Source: Asanoa hainanensis
GTDB lineage: Bacteria > Actinomycetota > Actinomycetes > Mycobacteriales > Micromonosporaceae
Reading direction: 5' to 3'
DNA: 64,000 nucleotides
NCBI RefSeq assembly: GCF_900188485.1
Contig: NZ_FZPH01000001.1
Location: 310,001-374,000, forward strand
A model generated the notes under the pieces. The model was not told the DNA's origin, made no database searches, and saw only the letters and a program-made list of their open reading frames with translations. Of this stretch, positions 8,675-16,854 are shown piece after piece. Positions within the stretch are counted from its first letter, which is position 1; the number at the start of each line of letters is the position of its first letter. The position numbers and the translations under genes were made by a program.

Positions 8675-9667
8675 ATGCGCATCCATTTCACGCGGCTCGA
8701 CCTGGCACGGACACAGCTCGCCGACGGGCCGGATCCCATGTGGGAGACGGTCAACAGCTTGCAGGCCCTGCAGGGCCGGTACGGGCAGGCCGACCTTGCA
8801 CACTGGCGGTCGGAGACCGCGCACGAGCTACGCGGCAGCGGGCTCGCCACCGCCGTCCGGCACCAGCTCTTTCCGCTGGTGCCCCACGCGGCGTACTTTC
8901 CGGATCTCGTCACGCCCCTGGAGGGCGCGCTCGGGCTCGAGGCCGGCATCGACGCCATGCTGTCGACGCCGCGCAGCCGCATCGCCGCGGAGATCGACCA
9001 GCTGAAGCCCGACCGCGCGGGGCGCGCCCAACTCGAGCGGTTCCGCGACGGCCGGGCGAGCGACCTGGCCGCCTGCGGCGACCTGATCCGCGCCTACTAC
9101 AAGGCCGCCGTCGACCGCATCCACGAGACGATCACCGCGGCCGTCGACCGGGACCTCGCCGTCCGGCGGACCGCGATCCACACCGGCGGCGTCGAGGGGA
9201 TGCTGTCGAGCTATGAGCCGCTGATGCGGTGGCGCTACCCGGTGCTGGAGCTGCCGTCGCATCCGTCGGCACGCGACGTGCATCTTCAGGGTCGCGGGCT
9301 GCGGCTGATCCCGTCGTACTTCTGCCGGACCCACCCACTCACCGTGTACGACGGGTCGCTCCCGCAGGTCGTCGTCTACCCCGTGCGGCACACCGCCGAG
9401 GCGGGCGACAATCAGGCGTTGGCCCGGCTGCTGGGTGAGACCCGCGCCGCGGTGCTGATCTCGATCCACAAGGGCTGCGGCACGGGTCAGCTCGCGGAGC
9501 GGGTGGGCATCTCGGCACCCGCGACGAGCCACCACATCGGCGTGCTGCGGGAGGCCGGGCTCGTCGCCAGCAGCCGTTCGGGCACCACGGTCCACCACAC
9601 CCGCAGCCGGCTCGGAGACGCCCTGGTGCGCCGGCACCGAAGCGGAAACGGACCTGGATCGCTCTGA
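8675..9667 (+). CDS. DUF5937-type ArsR-like winged-helix transcriptional regulator
   Basis: 330 residues. The start is set at ATG 8675, after a G-rich run 6-11 nt upstream and in front of the conserved MRIHFTRLDLARTQ; the frame is open upstream but without similarity. The N-terminal 240 residues form the effector region seen in actinobacterial ArsR-like regulators (WE..NSLQALQ, LFPLVP..AYFPDLVTP). A winged helix occupies the last 75 residues (ETRAAVLISIHKGCGTGQLAERVGISA, then HHIGVLREAGLV). Its target is not evident; the epoxide hydrolase gene follows 65 bp downstream on the same strand. Confidence 0.82.
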   Translation: MRIHFTRLDLARTQLADGPDPMWETVNSLQALQGRYGQADLAHWRSETAHELRGSGLATAVRHQLFPLVPHAAYFPDLVTPLEGALGLEAGIDAMLSTPRSRIAAEIDQLKPDRAGRAQLERFRDGRASDLAACGDLIRAYYKAAVDRIHETITAAVDRDLAVRRTAIHTGGVEGMLSSYEPLMRWRYPVLELPSHPSARDVHLQGRGLRLIPSYFCRTHPLTVYDGSLPQVVVYPVRHTAEAGDNQALARLLGETRAAVLISIHKGCGTGQLAERVGISAPATSHHIGVLREAGLVASSRSGTTVHHTRSRLGDALVRRHRSGNGPGSL

Positions 9668-9732
9668 CCAGCGTATTTCCACCAGGATGGAAACCCCTCC
9701 CCCAGGAGGCCAGGCCCGGGGAGAGTGGGCCG

Positions 9733-10863
9733 ATGGCTGACCGCATCGAGCCGTTCCGCATCGAGGTCCCGCAGGACGAGCTCGACGACCTGCACGCCCG
9801 GCTCCGGCACGCCCGCTGGCCCGACGAGACCCCGGGCGAGGGCTGGAGCCGTGGCGTGCCGCTCGCCCGCCTGCGCGCGCTGGCGGAGCACTGGCAGTCG
9901 GGCTTCGACTGGCGCGCCCAGGAGGCCCGGCTCAACGCGTACCCCCAGTTCACGACCGAGATCGACGGCCAAAGGATCCATTTCCTGCGGGTGCGCTCGC
10001 CGCGGCCGGACGCGATACCGCTGCTGATCACGCACGGCTACCCGAGCTCCGTGGCGGAGTTCCTGCACCTGATCGACCTGCTGACCGCACCGGAGCAGCC
10101 GGACGCGCAGGCGTTCCACGTGATCGCGCCGTCCCTGCCGGGCTACGCGTACTCGACACCGCTGTCCGGCCCAGGTTGGGCGATGGGTCGCGCGGCCGCC
10201 GCCTGGGTCGAGCTGATGCGCCGCCTGGGCTACGACCGCTACGGGGTGCACGGCGGCGACGTCGGCGCCGGCGTCTCGGGCACGGTCGCCGGGCTCGACG
10301 GCGACCGCGTGATCGGCGCGCACGTGGTGACCGACCCGCTGACCGCCGCGAACGTCGCGACCTTCCTGCCGGGCATGGCCGACTGCCTCGACGCCGCCGA
10401 CCCGGTCGACAAGACCATCCTGGAGCGGATGGACGCGTTCCGCCGGGAAGGCTCGGGCTACCTCGCGATCCAGAACAGCCGTCCACAGACGATCGGGTAC
10501 GGCCTGGTCGACTCGCCCCTGCTGCTGCTCGCGTGGATCGCCGAGAAGGTCCACGAGTGGACCGACCTGCCCGTCGACGACGACCTGCTGCTGACGAACG
10601 TGTCGCTCTACTGGTTCACCCGCAGCGGCATGACAACCGCGCACACGCTCTACGAGCAGGCGCACTCCATGGACTGGGGTCCCCCGGCGTCGGTGCCACA
10701 GGGCTTCGCGGTCTTCGGCACCGACGAGACCGTCCGGCGGATCATCCCGACCCCGGCCGGGACGCACTGGTCGGAGTTCCCCCGCGGCAAGCACTTCCCG
10801 GCGATGGAGGCTCCGGCGGAGCTGGCCGCGGACCTGCGGACGTTCTTCGGACCGCTCGCCTAG
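9733..10863 (+). CDS. Epoxide hydrolase (EHN-domain, alpha/beta-hydrolase)
   Basis: 376 residues, cytoplasmic. The N-terminal EHN region (1-110) starts with the typical IEPFRIEVPQDELDDLHARLRHARWP. In the alpha/beta-hydrolase core the oxyanion HGYP is at 101-104, the nucleophile Asp176 sits in GVHGGDVGAG, and the catalytic His354 in RGKHFPAMEAP. These features fit a microsomal-type epoxide hydrolase that opens epoxides to diols; the natural substrate is unknown. The gene ends at a strong convergent hairpin. Confidence 0.9.
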   Translation: MADRIEPFRIEVPQDELDDLHARLRHARWPDETPGEGWSRGVPLARLRALAEHWQSGFDWRAQEARLNAYPQFTTEIDGQRIHFLRVRSPRPDAIPLLITHGYPSSVAEFLHLIDLLTAPEQPDAQAFHVIAPSLPGYAYSTPLSGPGWAMGRAAAAWVELMRRLGYDRYGVHGGDVGAGVSGTVAGLDGDRVIGAHVVTDPLTAANVATFLPGMADCLDAADPVDKTILERMDAFRREGSGYLAIQNSRPQTIGYGLVDSPLLLLAWIAEKVHEWTDLPVDDDLLLTNVSLYWFTRSGMTTAHTLYEQAHSMDWGPPASVPQGFAVFGTDETVRRIIPTPAGTHWSEFPRGKHFPAMEAPAELAADLRTFFGPLA

Positions 10864-10869
10864 AAGACG

Positions 10870-10907
10870 CCCGCCGGCGCGGGAGAACGGGGGACCGCGC
10901 CGGCGGG
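10870..10907. terminator. Bidirectional hairpin terminator
   Basis: A perfect 13-bp stem (10870-10882 with 10895-10907, left arm CCCGCCGGCGCGG) with a 12-nt loop lies between the convergent stop codons of the epoxide hydrolase and siderophore-interacting protein genes. There is no T run, which is common for actinomycete terminators. Confidence 0.75.
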
Positions 10908-10913
10908 GCGCCT

Positions 10914-11801
10914 TCAGGACTCGGCTCGGCCGTTCTTCCAGTAGCCCATGAAGGCCACCGACTTCCGGTCCCAGCCCTGCTCCTTGACCAGGTGGCGGCG
11001 CAGGGTGGTGATGGCGGCCGACTCCCCCGCCAGCCACGCGTAGCGGTCGCCGACCGCGCCCTCCTCCGGGACCTCCCAGATGTCGCCGTCCGGGTCGAGC
11101 TCGTCGACGACCGCCCGCACGCCGGCCGGCACCGGCGTGCGGTTGCCGGCCACCACGTGCTGCACCGCCGCCACCAGGCGGGCGCCGTAGTCGTGCGCGC
11201 CGTCCCGGCACACCCACTGCACCCGCAGGCCGGTCGGCGCCGGCAGGTCCAGCGCGTCCCCGAGAGCGGGCACCTCCAGCACCACGTCACCGCGGGCGTC
11301 GGCGGGCAGGCGCGACAGGATCGCCGCCACGGCCGGCACGGCGGTCTCGTCGCCGGCGATCAGCAGCCGGGCGCCGATCGGCGGGCGGAACTCCAGGCCG
11401 CCGTGGTCGCCGGAGTGTTCGGCGTTCGGGCCGAGCAGGACCAGCTCGTCGCCGACCGTGGCCAGCAGCGCCCACTGGGAGGCCGGGCCGCCGTCGCCGT
11501 GCAGCACCATGTCCACGTCGACCTCGGCCAGGTCGGGTCGGACCGCAGCCGCCGTGTAGGTCCGGATCGGGTTCCGCCGATCGTCAGGCAGGGCCCGCCA
11601 CGAAGACCACCAGTCCTCGTGCATCGGCAGGTGCGCGAAGCCGTGCGCGGGGACCGGCAGGCACAGCTTGATCCGCTGGTCGTAACCGTTGTCGGCGAAC
11701 GATTTCAGACAGTCGCCGACGAAGGTGACCCGGATGAACGACGGGCTCAGCCGCCGCACCGCGCCGACCGTCACCGGGAAGAACCGCCACGAGGGGGTCA
11801 T
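10914..11801 (-). CDS. Siderophore-interacting FAD-binding protein (ferric-siderophore reductase, SIP/ViuB family)
   Basis: 295 residues from ATG 11801, which overlaps the permease stop by 4 bases (ATGA); the frame is open upstream but only as a shadow of the permease. The flavin-binding domain shows RTYTAAAV after an N-terminal beta-barrel, and the C-terminal siderophore-interacting domain carries LLIAGDETAVPAVAAIL and the ending GYWKNGRAE. These cytoplasmic enzymes reduce Fe(III)-siderophores to release iron. As the last gene of the uptake operon it would act on the imported complex. Confidence 0.93.
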   Translation of the reverse strand: MTPSWRFFPVTVGAVRRLSPSFIRVTFVGDCLKSFADNGYDQRIKLCLPVPAHGFAHLPMHEDWWSSWRALPDDRRNPIRTYTAAAVRPDLAEVDVDMVLHGDGGPASQWALLATVGDELVLLGPNAEHSGDHGGLEFRPPIGARLLIAGDETAVPAVAAILSRLPADARGDVVLEVPALGDALDLPAPTGLRVQWVCRDGAHDYGARLVAAVQHVVAGNRTPVPAGVRAVVDELDPDGDIWEVPEEGAVGDRYAWLAGESAAITTLRRHLVKEQGWDRKSVAFMGYWKNGRAES

Positions 11802-13894
11802 GAAGCGCCTCCAGACGCGGTACGGGACCGCCACAACAGCCAGATGAAGTACGGGGTGCCGATCAGGGCGGTGATCAGACCGGCCGGGATCTGCGCCGGC
11901 GCGATGACGGTCCGGCCGATGGTGTCGGCGGCGCTGACCATCAGGGCGCCGAGGAGGGCGGCCACCGGGAGCACCCGGGCGTGCCGGCCGCCGACCAGCG
12001 CCCGGGCGGCGTGCGGTGCGACCAGGCCGACGAAGCCGACCACGCCGACGGCCGACACGGCGGTCGAGGTCAGCAGGGCGGCGGCGACCAGGGCGATCAT
12101 CCGGGTGCGTTCCAGCCGCACCCCGAGCACCCGCGGCGTGTCCTCGTCGAGGGCGAGCAGGTCCAGGTCGCGCCGGGCGTACGCGAGCAGCGGCACCGCG
12201 ATCAGCAGCGCCACCAGCACCGGCACCACCTGGCCGGCGGTGCGGCCGTAGGTGGACCCGGACAGCCAGGTCAGCGCCTTGCCGGTGTTCCACGGGTCGG
12301 TGGCGATGATGATCATCGTGATCACCGCGAACAGCCCGGTCTGCATGCCGATCCCGACCAGGACGAGGCGATCGGAGCTGAGCCCGCCGCGCCACGACAG
12401 CCCGTAGACGATCGCGAACGCCAGCAGCGCGCCCAGGCCGGCCACGCTCGACATCACCCAGACGCCGGCGAGCGGGGCGAACGAGATCAGCGTGACCGCG
12501 CCGACGCCGGCGCCGGCGGAGATGCCGAGCAGGCCCGGCTCGGCCAGGGGGTTGCGGCAGACGGCCTGGACCACCGTGCCGGCCACGGCGAGGGCCGCAC
12601 CGGCCAGCAGCGCCGCGAACACCCGCGGATACCGCTGGTCGAGCACGAACGTGTACGCCGGCCCGGTCTTGTCGGAGAGCCAGTTGACCACGTCGCCGAG
12701 CAGCACCCAGGTGTCGCCGAAGAGCATGCCGGCCACCAGGGCGCCGAGAACCAGCAGAGCGGAGACCGCGAGCACCACGAGGAACGCGCCCCCGGTACGC
12801 AGGCGCCCGGAGGTCCCCTGTGGCGTGTTGCCGGCGTCCCGGTGGCGGCGCGCGAGCCAGATCAGCAGCGCGGCGCCGAACAGCGAGGTGACCACGCCGG
12901 TCGGCACCTCGACGCCGGCCTGCGCGCCGACGATGGCCCGCAGCAGCACGTCCGAGCCGACCACGACGAGCATGCCGACGATGCCGGACAGCGGCAGCAG
13001 CACCTTGTGCCGCAGCACGCCCGGCACGGTGCGGGCGAGCAGCCGCACGATCACCGGCGCGCACAGGCCGACGAAGCCGACCGGGCCGACCATGGTGACC
13101 GCGGCCGCCGAGAGCAGCACGGTCAGCAGCACGACGACGAGCCGGGTGCGCCGCACGTCGACGCCGAGCGAGGTGGCCGGGTCGTCGCCGAGGGCCAGGA
13201 TGTCGAGCCGGCGGGCGGCGAGCAGCAGGCCGACCACCGCCAGGGCGATGACCGGGCTGAGCCGGGTGACCGCGGTCAGGTCGCTCTGCACCAGGGAGCC
13301 GTTGCCCCACGCGTACAGGCCGATGGTGTTCTGCTCGAAGAGCAGCAGGAGCACCGTGGTCAGCGAGCCCAGCGCGAGCGCGACCGCCGTGCCGGCGAGG
13401 ATCAGCCGGGTCGGGCCGGCCCGGCCGCCGGAGGAGAGCGCGAGCACGAGGCCCGACGCGAGCAGGCCGCCGAGGAACGCGAGACCGCCCGAGGGCAGCA
13501 CGCCGAGGCTGACGCCGAACGCGGACACGGCGACCACCGCGAGGTAGGCGCCGGCGTTGACCGCGAGGGTGTCCGGCGAGGCGAGGGCGTTGCGGGCCAG
13601 CGACTGGAGGCCCGCGCCGCCCACGCCGAGGGCGATGCCGACCACGAGCGCGGCCAGCAGCCGGGGCAGCCGGGAGGCGACCAGCACCTGGGTCGTGGCC
13701 GCGTCGTCGCCGCCGAACAGCAGGCGCAACAGGTCCGTCGCGCCGACCGACGAGGTCCCCTGGGTGAGGTGGACGGCCGCGAACAGCACGGCCAGGGCGC
13801 CGGCGACGGCGAACGCCACCGCCACCCGGCCGCGCCGCGGAACGGGGAGGCCGGCGGCCGGTGGGGCCGCCGACTCCACTGTGGATACGCTCAT
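11798..13894 (-). CDS. Siderophore ABC transporter permease, two fused FecCD domains
   Basis: 698 residues from ATG 13894, which shares one base with the binding-protein stop (TGATG). The protein consists of two tandem FecCD permease units of about 340 residues each, roughly 18-20 hydrophobic segments, as in FhuB. Each unit shows VGLCAPVIVRLL / VGLVAPHAARAL, the cytoplasmic contact with the ATPase, and NPLA or NALASP motifs. A single chain thus replaces the usual heterodimer and would pair with an ATPase dimer. It is part of the iron-box-controlled operon. Confidence 0.94.
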   Translation of the reverse strand: MSVSTVESAAPPAAGLPVPRRGRVAVAFAVAGALAVLFAAVHLTQGTSSVGATDLLRLLFGGDDAATTQVLVASRLPRLLAALVVGIALGVGGAGLQSLARNALASPDTLAVNAGAYLAVVAVSAFGVSLGVLPSGGLAFLGGLLASGLVLALSSGGRAGPTRLILAGTAVALALGSLTTVLLLLFEQNTIGLYAWGNGSLVQSDLTAVTRLSPVIALAVVGLLLAARRLDILALGDDPATSLGVDVRRTRLVVVLLTVLLSAAAVTMVGPVGFVGLCAPVIVRLLARTVPGVLRHKVLLPLSGIVGMLVVVGSDVLLRAIVGAQAGVEVPTGVVTSLFGAALLIWLARRHRDAGNTPQGTSGRLRTGGAFLVVLAVSALLVLGALVAGMLFGDTWVLLGDVVNWLSDKTGPAYTFVLDQRYPRVFAALLAGAALAVAGTVVQAVCRNPLAEPGLLGISAGAGVGAVTLISFAPLAGVWVMSSVAGLGALLAFAIVYGLSWRGGLSSDRLVLVGIGMQTGLFAVITMIIIATDPWNTGKALTWLSGSTYGRTAGQVVPVLVALLIAVPLLAYARRDLDLLALDEDTPRVLGVRLERTRMIALVAAALLTSTAVSAVGVVGFVGLVAPHAARALVGGRHARVLPVAALLGALMVSAADTIGRTVIAPAQIPAGLITALIGTPYFIWLLWRSRTASGGAS

Positions 13895-14877
13895 CAGCCC
13901 TTGTACGCCGCGACGACCGCGTCGATCCACTGCGTGCAGGACTTCGGGCCGCCGAAGGTCCAGATGCCGTTGGGCAGCTTGGTCACCTTGTCGGCCTTGA
14001 CGAACGAGAGGTTGTCCCAGATCGCGTTGCCCTTGAGGCCGTCGGCGAAGACGTCGACGCCGTCCGAGGCGTTGTAGAAGAAGCGCACGTCCTTGCCGTC
14101 GAGCGCCTTGACGCCCTCGACGTCGGTCTGGCCGAGGCCCCACTGCGGGTCGCCCGCGGCGGTCCAGGCGTTCTCCAGGCCGATCGCGGTGCCCAGGTCG
14201 GAGACCAGCGCGCCCTTGCCGAACATCCGGATGGAGACGGTGCTGCCTTCCTTCCAGCCGTCGGCCATCGCGAACTGCTTGCCACCGGCGGCCGCGGCGA
14301 GCTCGGTCTTCGCCGACGCGATGCGGGCGTCGAGGTCGGACATCAGCTTCTCGCCCTCGGTCTTCTTGCCGACCGCGGTCGCGATCATCGTGACGTCCTC
14401 GCGCAGCCGGTCGAGGTTGCGCTTCGCGTCACTGCCGACGGTCACCAGCACCGGCACGTACTTCTCGAGCTGCGCCACGATCGGCGCGCCCCGCTCGGCC
14501 TCCATGACCACCAGGTCGGGCTGCAGCGCGACGACCGAGTCGACGCTGGGCTCGCCGCGGGTGCCGACGTCCTTGACCGAGGCGTCCAGCGGCGCCGAGG
14601 TGACCCAGGTGGCGTACCCCTTGTTGTCGGCGCTGCCGACCGGCATCACGCCGAGGCTGGCCAGGATCTCGGTCTCGCCCCACTCGAGGCTGACCACCCG
14701 GGTCGCCGGCTTCGGCAGAGTGATCTCCTTGCCCCGGCCGTCCTTGACGGTCACCGGTCCGGTGGCGGCGTCGGACGACGCGGCGGGCGTGGGCGCACCG
14801 GCCTCCTCCGTGGTGCCGCAGGCGCCGATCGCCAGGGCCGCGACCGCGGCGACGGCGAGCAGGGGGATTCGCTTCAT
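13894..14877 (-). CDS. Iron-siderophore ABC transporter substrate-binding lipoprotein
   Basis: 327 residues. A lipoprotein signal ends with the lipobox AIGAC (Cys20). The mature part is a class III periplasmic-binding fold: VVSLEWGETEILASLGVMPVG at the first lobe, EPSVDSVVALQPDLVV, and a long linking helix around residues 165-200. It binds the ferric siderophore outside the membrane for the fused permease. It overlaps the ATPase gene upstream by ATGA and the permease gene downstream by one base, so all four genes are translationally coupled. Confidence 0.93.
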   Translation of the reverse strand: MKRIPLLAVAAVAALAIGACGTTEEAGAPTPAASSDAATGPVTVKDGRGKEITLPKPATRVVSLEWGETEILASLGVMPVGSADNKGYATWVTSAPLDASVKDVGTRGEPSVDSVVALQPDLVVMEAERGAPIVAQLEKYVPVLVTVGSDAKRNLDRLREDVTMIATAVGKKTEGEKLMSDLDARIASAKTELAAAAGGKQFAMADGWKEGSTVSIRMFGKGALVSDLGTAIGLENAWTAAGDPQWGLGQTDVEGVKALDGKDVRFFYNASDGVDVFADGLKGNAIWDNLSFVKADKVTKLPNGIWTFGGPKSCTQWIDAVVAAYKG

Positions 14878-15698
14878 ACGGATTCTCTTTCAGGGGTACG
14901 CGACCGGCGATGGTGCCGGCCGACGGGTCGGGTGGAGAGGTGGCCGGTCTCGGGGTCGACGAGGACCTCGACCGGGATGCCGTAGGTGTCGGTCAGGGCC
15001 GCCTCGGTGAACACGTCGCGGGGCTCGCCGGCGGCGACCACGCGGCCCTGGGAGAGCAGCACGACCTGGTCGGCGACGGCCGCCGCCTGGTCGAGGTCGT
15101 GCAGCACCACGCCGACCGCGACGCCGTGCTCGTCGGCGAGGTCGCGGGTCAGGTCGAGGATCTCCACCTGGTAGCGCAGGTCGAGGAACGTGGTCGGCTC
15201 GTCGAGCAGCAGCACACCGGTGTCCTGGGCCAGGCAGGTGGCCAGCCAGACCCGCTGGCGCTCGCCGCCGGAGAGCTCGTCCACCGCGCGGTCGGCCATC
15301 GCGGTCACGCCGGTGACCTCCATCGCCCAGGCGACCGCCCGGGGACCGTCCGGGTCGTCGGCCTTCCAGCGGCCCCGGTACGGGTGGCGGCCGTAGCCGA
15401 CCACGTCGTGGACGCTGACGCCGGCCGGCACCGGTCGGCTCTGCGCGAGCAGCGTGACCTGCCGGGCGAAGTCGCGCGGGGACAGCGCCAGCGCGGACGC
15501 GTCACCGAGCAGCACGTCGCCGTTGACCGGTTTGTGCAGTCGAGCCAGCGCGCGCAGCACCGTCGACTTGCCGCTGCCGTTCGGCCCCACGAGTGCGGTG
15601 ACCTGACCTGGACGCAGCGTGATCGACGCGCCGTGCACGACCGGAGCGCCGTGGTAGGCGAGGTCGAGACCGGCGCCGCGAAGTTCCCCCTTGGACAC
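14874..15698 (-). CDS. Siderophore ABC transporter ATP-binding protein (FecE/FepC type)
   Basis: 274 residues with Walker A GPNGSGKST, Q-loop in LLAQSRPVPAG, signature ELSGGERQRVW, Walker B VLLLDEPTTFLD and the H-loop VLHDL. It energises the ferric-siderophore permease. The start is GTG 15698. No Shine-Dalgarno is visible: the iron box begins only 4 bases upstream of the start codon, so the mRNA is probably leaderless or has a very short leader, and repressor binding would directly block the promoter. First gene of the four-gene operon. Confidence 0.93.
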   Translation of the reverse strand: MSKGELRGAGLDLAYHGAPVVHGASITLRPGQVTALVGPNGSGKSTVLRALARLHKPVNGDVLLGDASALALSPRDFARQVTLLAQSRPVPAGVSVHDVVGYGRHPYRGRWKADDPDGPRAVAWAMEVTGVTAMADRAVDELSGGERQRVWLATCLAQDTGVLLLDEPTTFLDLRYQVEILDLTRDLADEHGVAVGVVLHDLDQAAAVADQVVLLSQGRVVAAGEPRDVFTEAALTDTYGIPVEVLVDPETGHLSTRPVGRHHRRSRTPERESV

Positions 15699-15702
15699 GA
15701 GG

Positions 15703-15740
15703 TTAGGTTAGCCTATCTTCTGACCAGGTCAACCTAACCT
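15703..15740. promoter_or_regulatory. DtxR/IdeR iron box with an additional inverted half-site
   Basis: TTAGGTTAGCCTATCTTCT (15703-15721) matches 15 of 19 positions of the DtxR/IdeR consensus TTAGGTTAGSCTAACCTAA, with the first 13 identical. In addition GGTTAGGTT (15701-15709) and AACCTAACC (15731-15739) form a perfect 9-bp inverted repeat spaced by 21 bp. The site abuts the GTG of the siderophore operon and lies about 100 bp from the divergent phosphatase gene. It would repress the operon under iron sufficiency. Confidence 0.9.
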
Positions 15741-15816
15741 CCGAGCGCGCACTCGCTGTGACGACACGGGCGCGATAGCGCTGACGCGCCGTGACAACAC
15801 CCGCTAACGTCATGCG

Positions 15817-16737
15817 GTGCTCTCGCTGCCACGACGCCTCGTCACCGCGCTCATGGTGCTGCTCGCGATCGTCGTGACGGCCGGCCTCGCCTTCCACCGG
15901 TCGGTGCCCAACGTCGCCGGCTTCGGCAGCGTGCTCGACACCGCCGCGCCGCTGTTGCTGCTGGCCGTGCCGGTGCTGATCCTCGGCGCGGTGGTGGCCC
16001 GCACCAAGCTGGCCGTCGTCGCGGTGCTGGTGCCACTGCTGGTCTGGGGCCTGCTGTTCGGCCGGGCCTGGTTGCCCAAGGGTGACCCCGGCGCCACCCA
16101 GCTCCGGGTGGCCAGCCAGAACGTCAACGCCGCCAACCCCGACCCGGCCGCCACCGCGGGCGCGGTGGTGGCCACCGACGCCGACGTGGTCGCGCTGGTC
16201 GAGGTGGCCGAGGGCCTGCGCGACTCGACGGCGGAGACGATGGCCGCGCACTACACGCACCACGTGCGGGTGTCCACCGTGGAGCTGTGGAGCCGCTACC
16301 CGATCGTCGACTACGCGCCCGTCGACACCGCGCTGGGCTGGGAGCGCGCCCTGCGCGCCGTCGTCGACACGCCCGAGGGCGAGGTCGCCGTGTACGCCGT
16401 GCACCTCGGCTCGGCCCGGCCCGGTGTCACCGCCACCCGCGACCGCTCCCTGCGCGCGCTGGCCGACACGGTGGCCGCCGACCCGGCCGAGCGGCTGGTG
16501 GTCGCCGGCGACCTGAACACCGCCATCACCGACCGCGTGATGGCACCGCTGCGCGACCACGTGCGCGACGCGCAGGCCGACGCCGGGCGCGGCCCGGGCG
16601 CCACCTGGCCGGCCTCGCTGCCGGTGATCCGGCCGGACCAGATCTTCTACCGCGGACTCGTGGCGACGATGTCCACAGTGGTGCATACGCCCGCGACGGA
16701 CCATCGGGCTGTGGTGGCAGGCTTCCACTTCGGCTGA
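15817..16737 (+). CDS. Membrane-anchored endonuclease/exonuclease/phosphatase-family protein
   Basis: 306 residues, GTG start. Three hydrophobic segments occupy the first 90 residues (about 10-27, 42-62 and 66-83), then an EEP domain begins with LRVASQNVNAANPDP. Catalytic-type motifs are VALVEVAE (metal-binding Glu), VYAVHLGSARPG, VVAGDLNTAI (D-x-N) and the final TDHRAVVAGF (Asp-His pair). The active domain is predicted outside the cell. EEP enzymes cleave phosphodiesters or phosphomonoesters in nucleic acids or lipids; the substrate here is unknown. It is divergent from the siderophore operon. Confidence 0.85.
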   Translation: MLSLPRRLVTALMVLLAIVVTAGLAFHRSVPNVAGFGSVLDTAAPLLLLAVPVLILGAVVARTKLAVVAVLVPLLVWGLLFGRAWLPKGDPGATQLRVASQNVNAANPDPAATAGAVVATDADVVALVEVAEGLRDSTAETMAAHYTHHVRVSTVELWSRYPIVDYAPVDTALGWERALRAVVDTPEGEVAVYAVHLGSARPGVTATRDRSLRALADTVAADPAERLVVAGDLNTAITDRVMAPLRDHVRDAQADAGRGPGATWPASLPVIRPDQIFYRGLVATMSTVVHTPATDHRAVVAGFHFG

Positions 16738-16854
16738 TCCACCATCCACGATGGATTCTAGATCCACTGTGGCTAGTCCGATTTGTCGATAGCTGCAAAT
16801 GGCGAACGCGAAGTTTCAAGCTCGTTAAGGACGGGTAGCTTCGGCGCCGTGGAA

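Noticed and set aside
11981-14077. Open frame of 698 codons on the plus strand
   Set aside because: Antisense to the fused FecCD permease; Gln/His/Arg/Gly-rich translation without similarity.
16742-16754. Short inverted repeat CCATC/GATGG after the EEP-phosphatase gene as terminator
   Set aside because: The stem has only 5 bp with a 3-nt loop, too weak to support.
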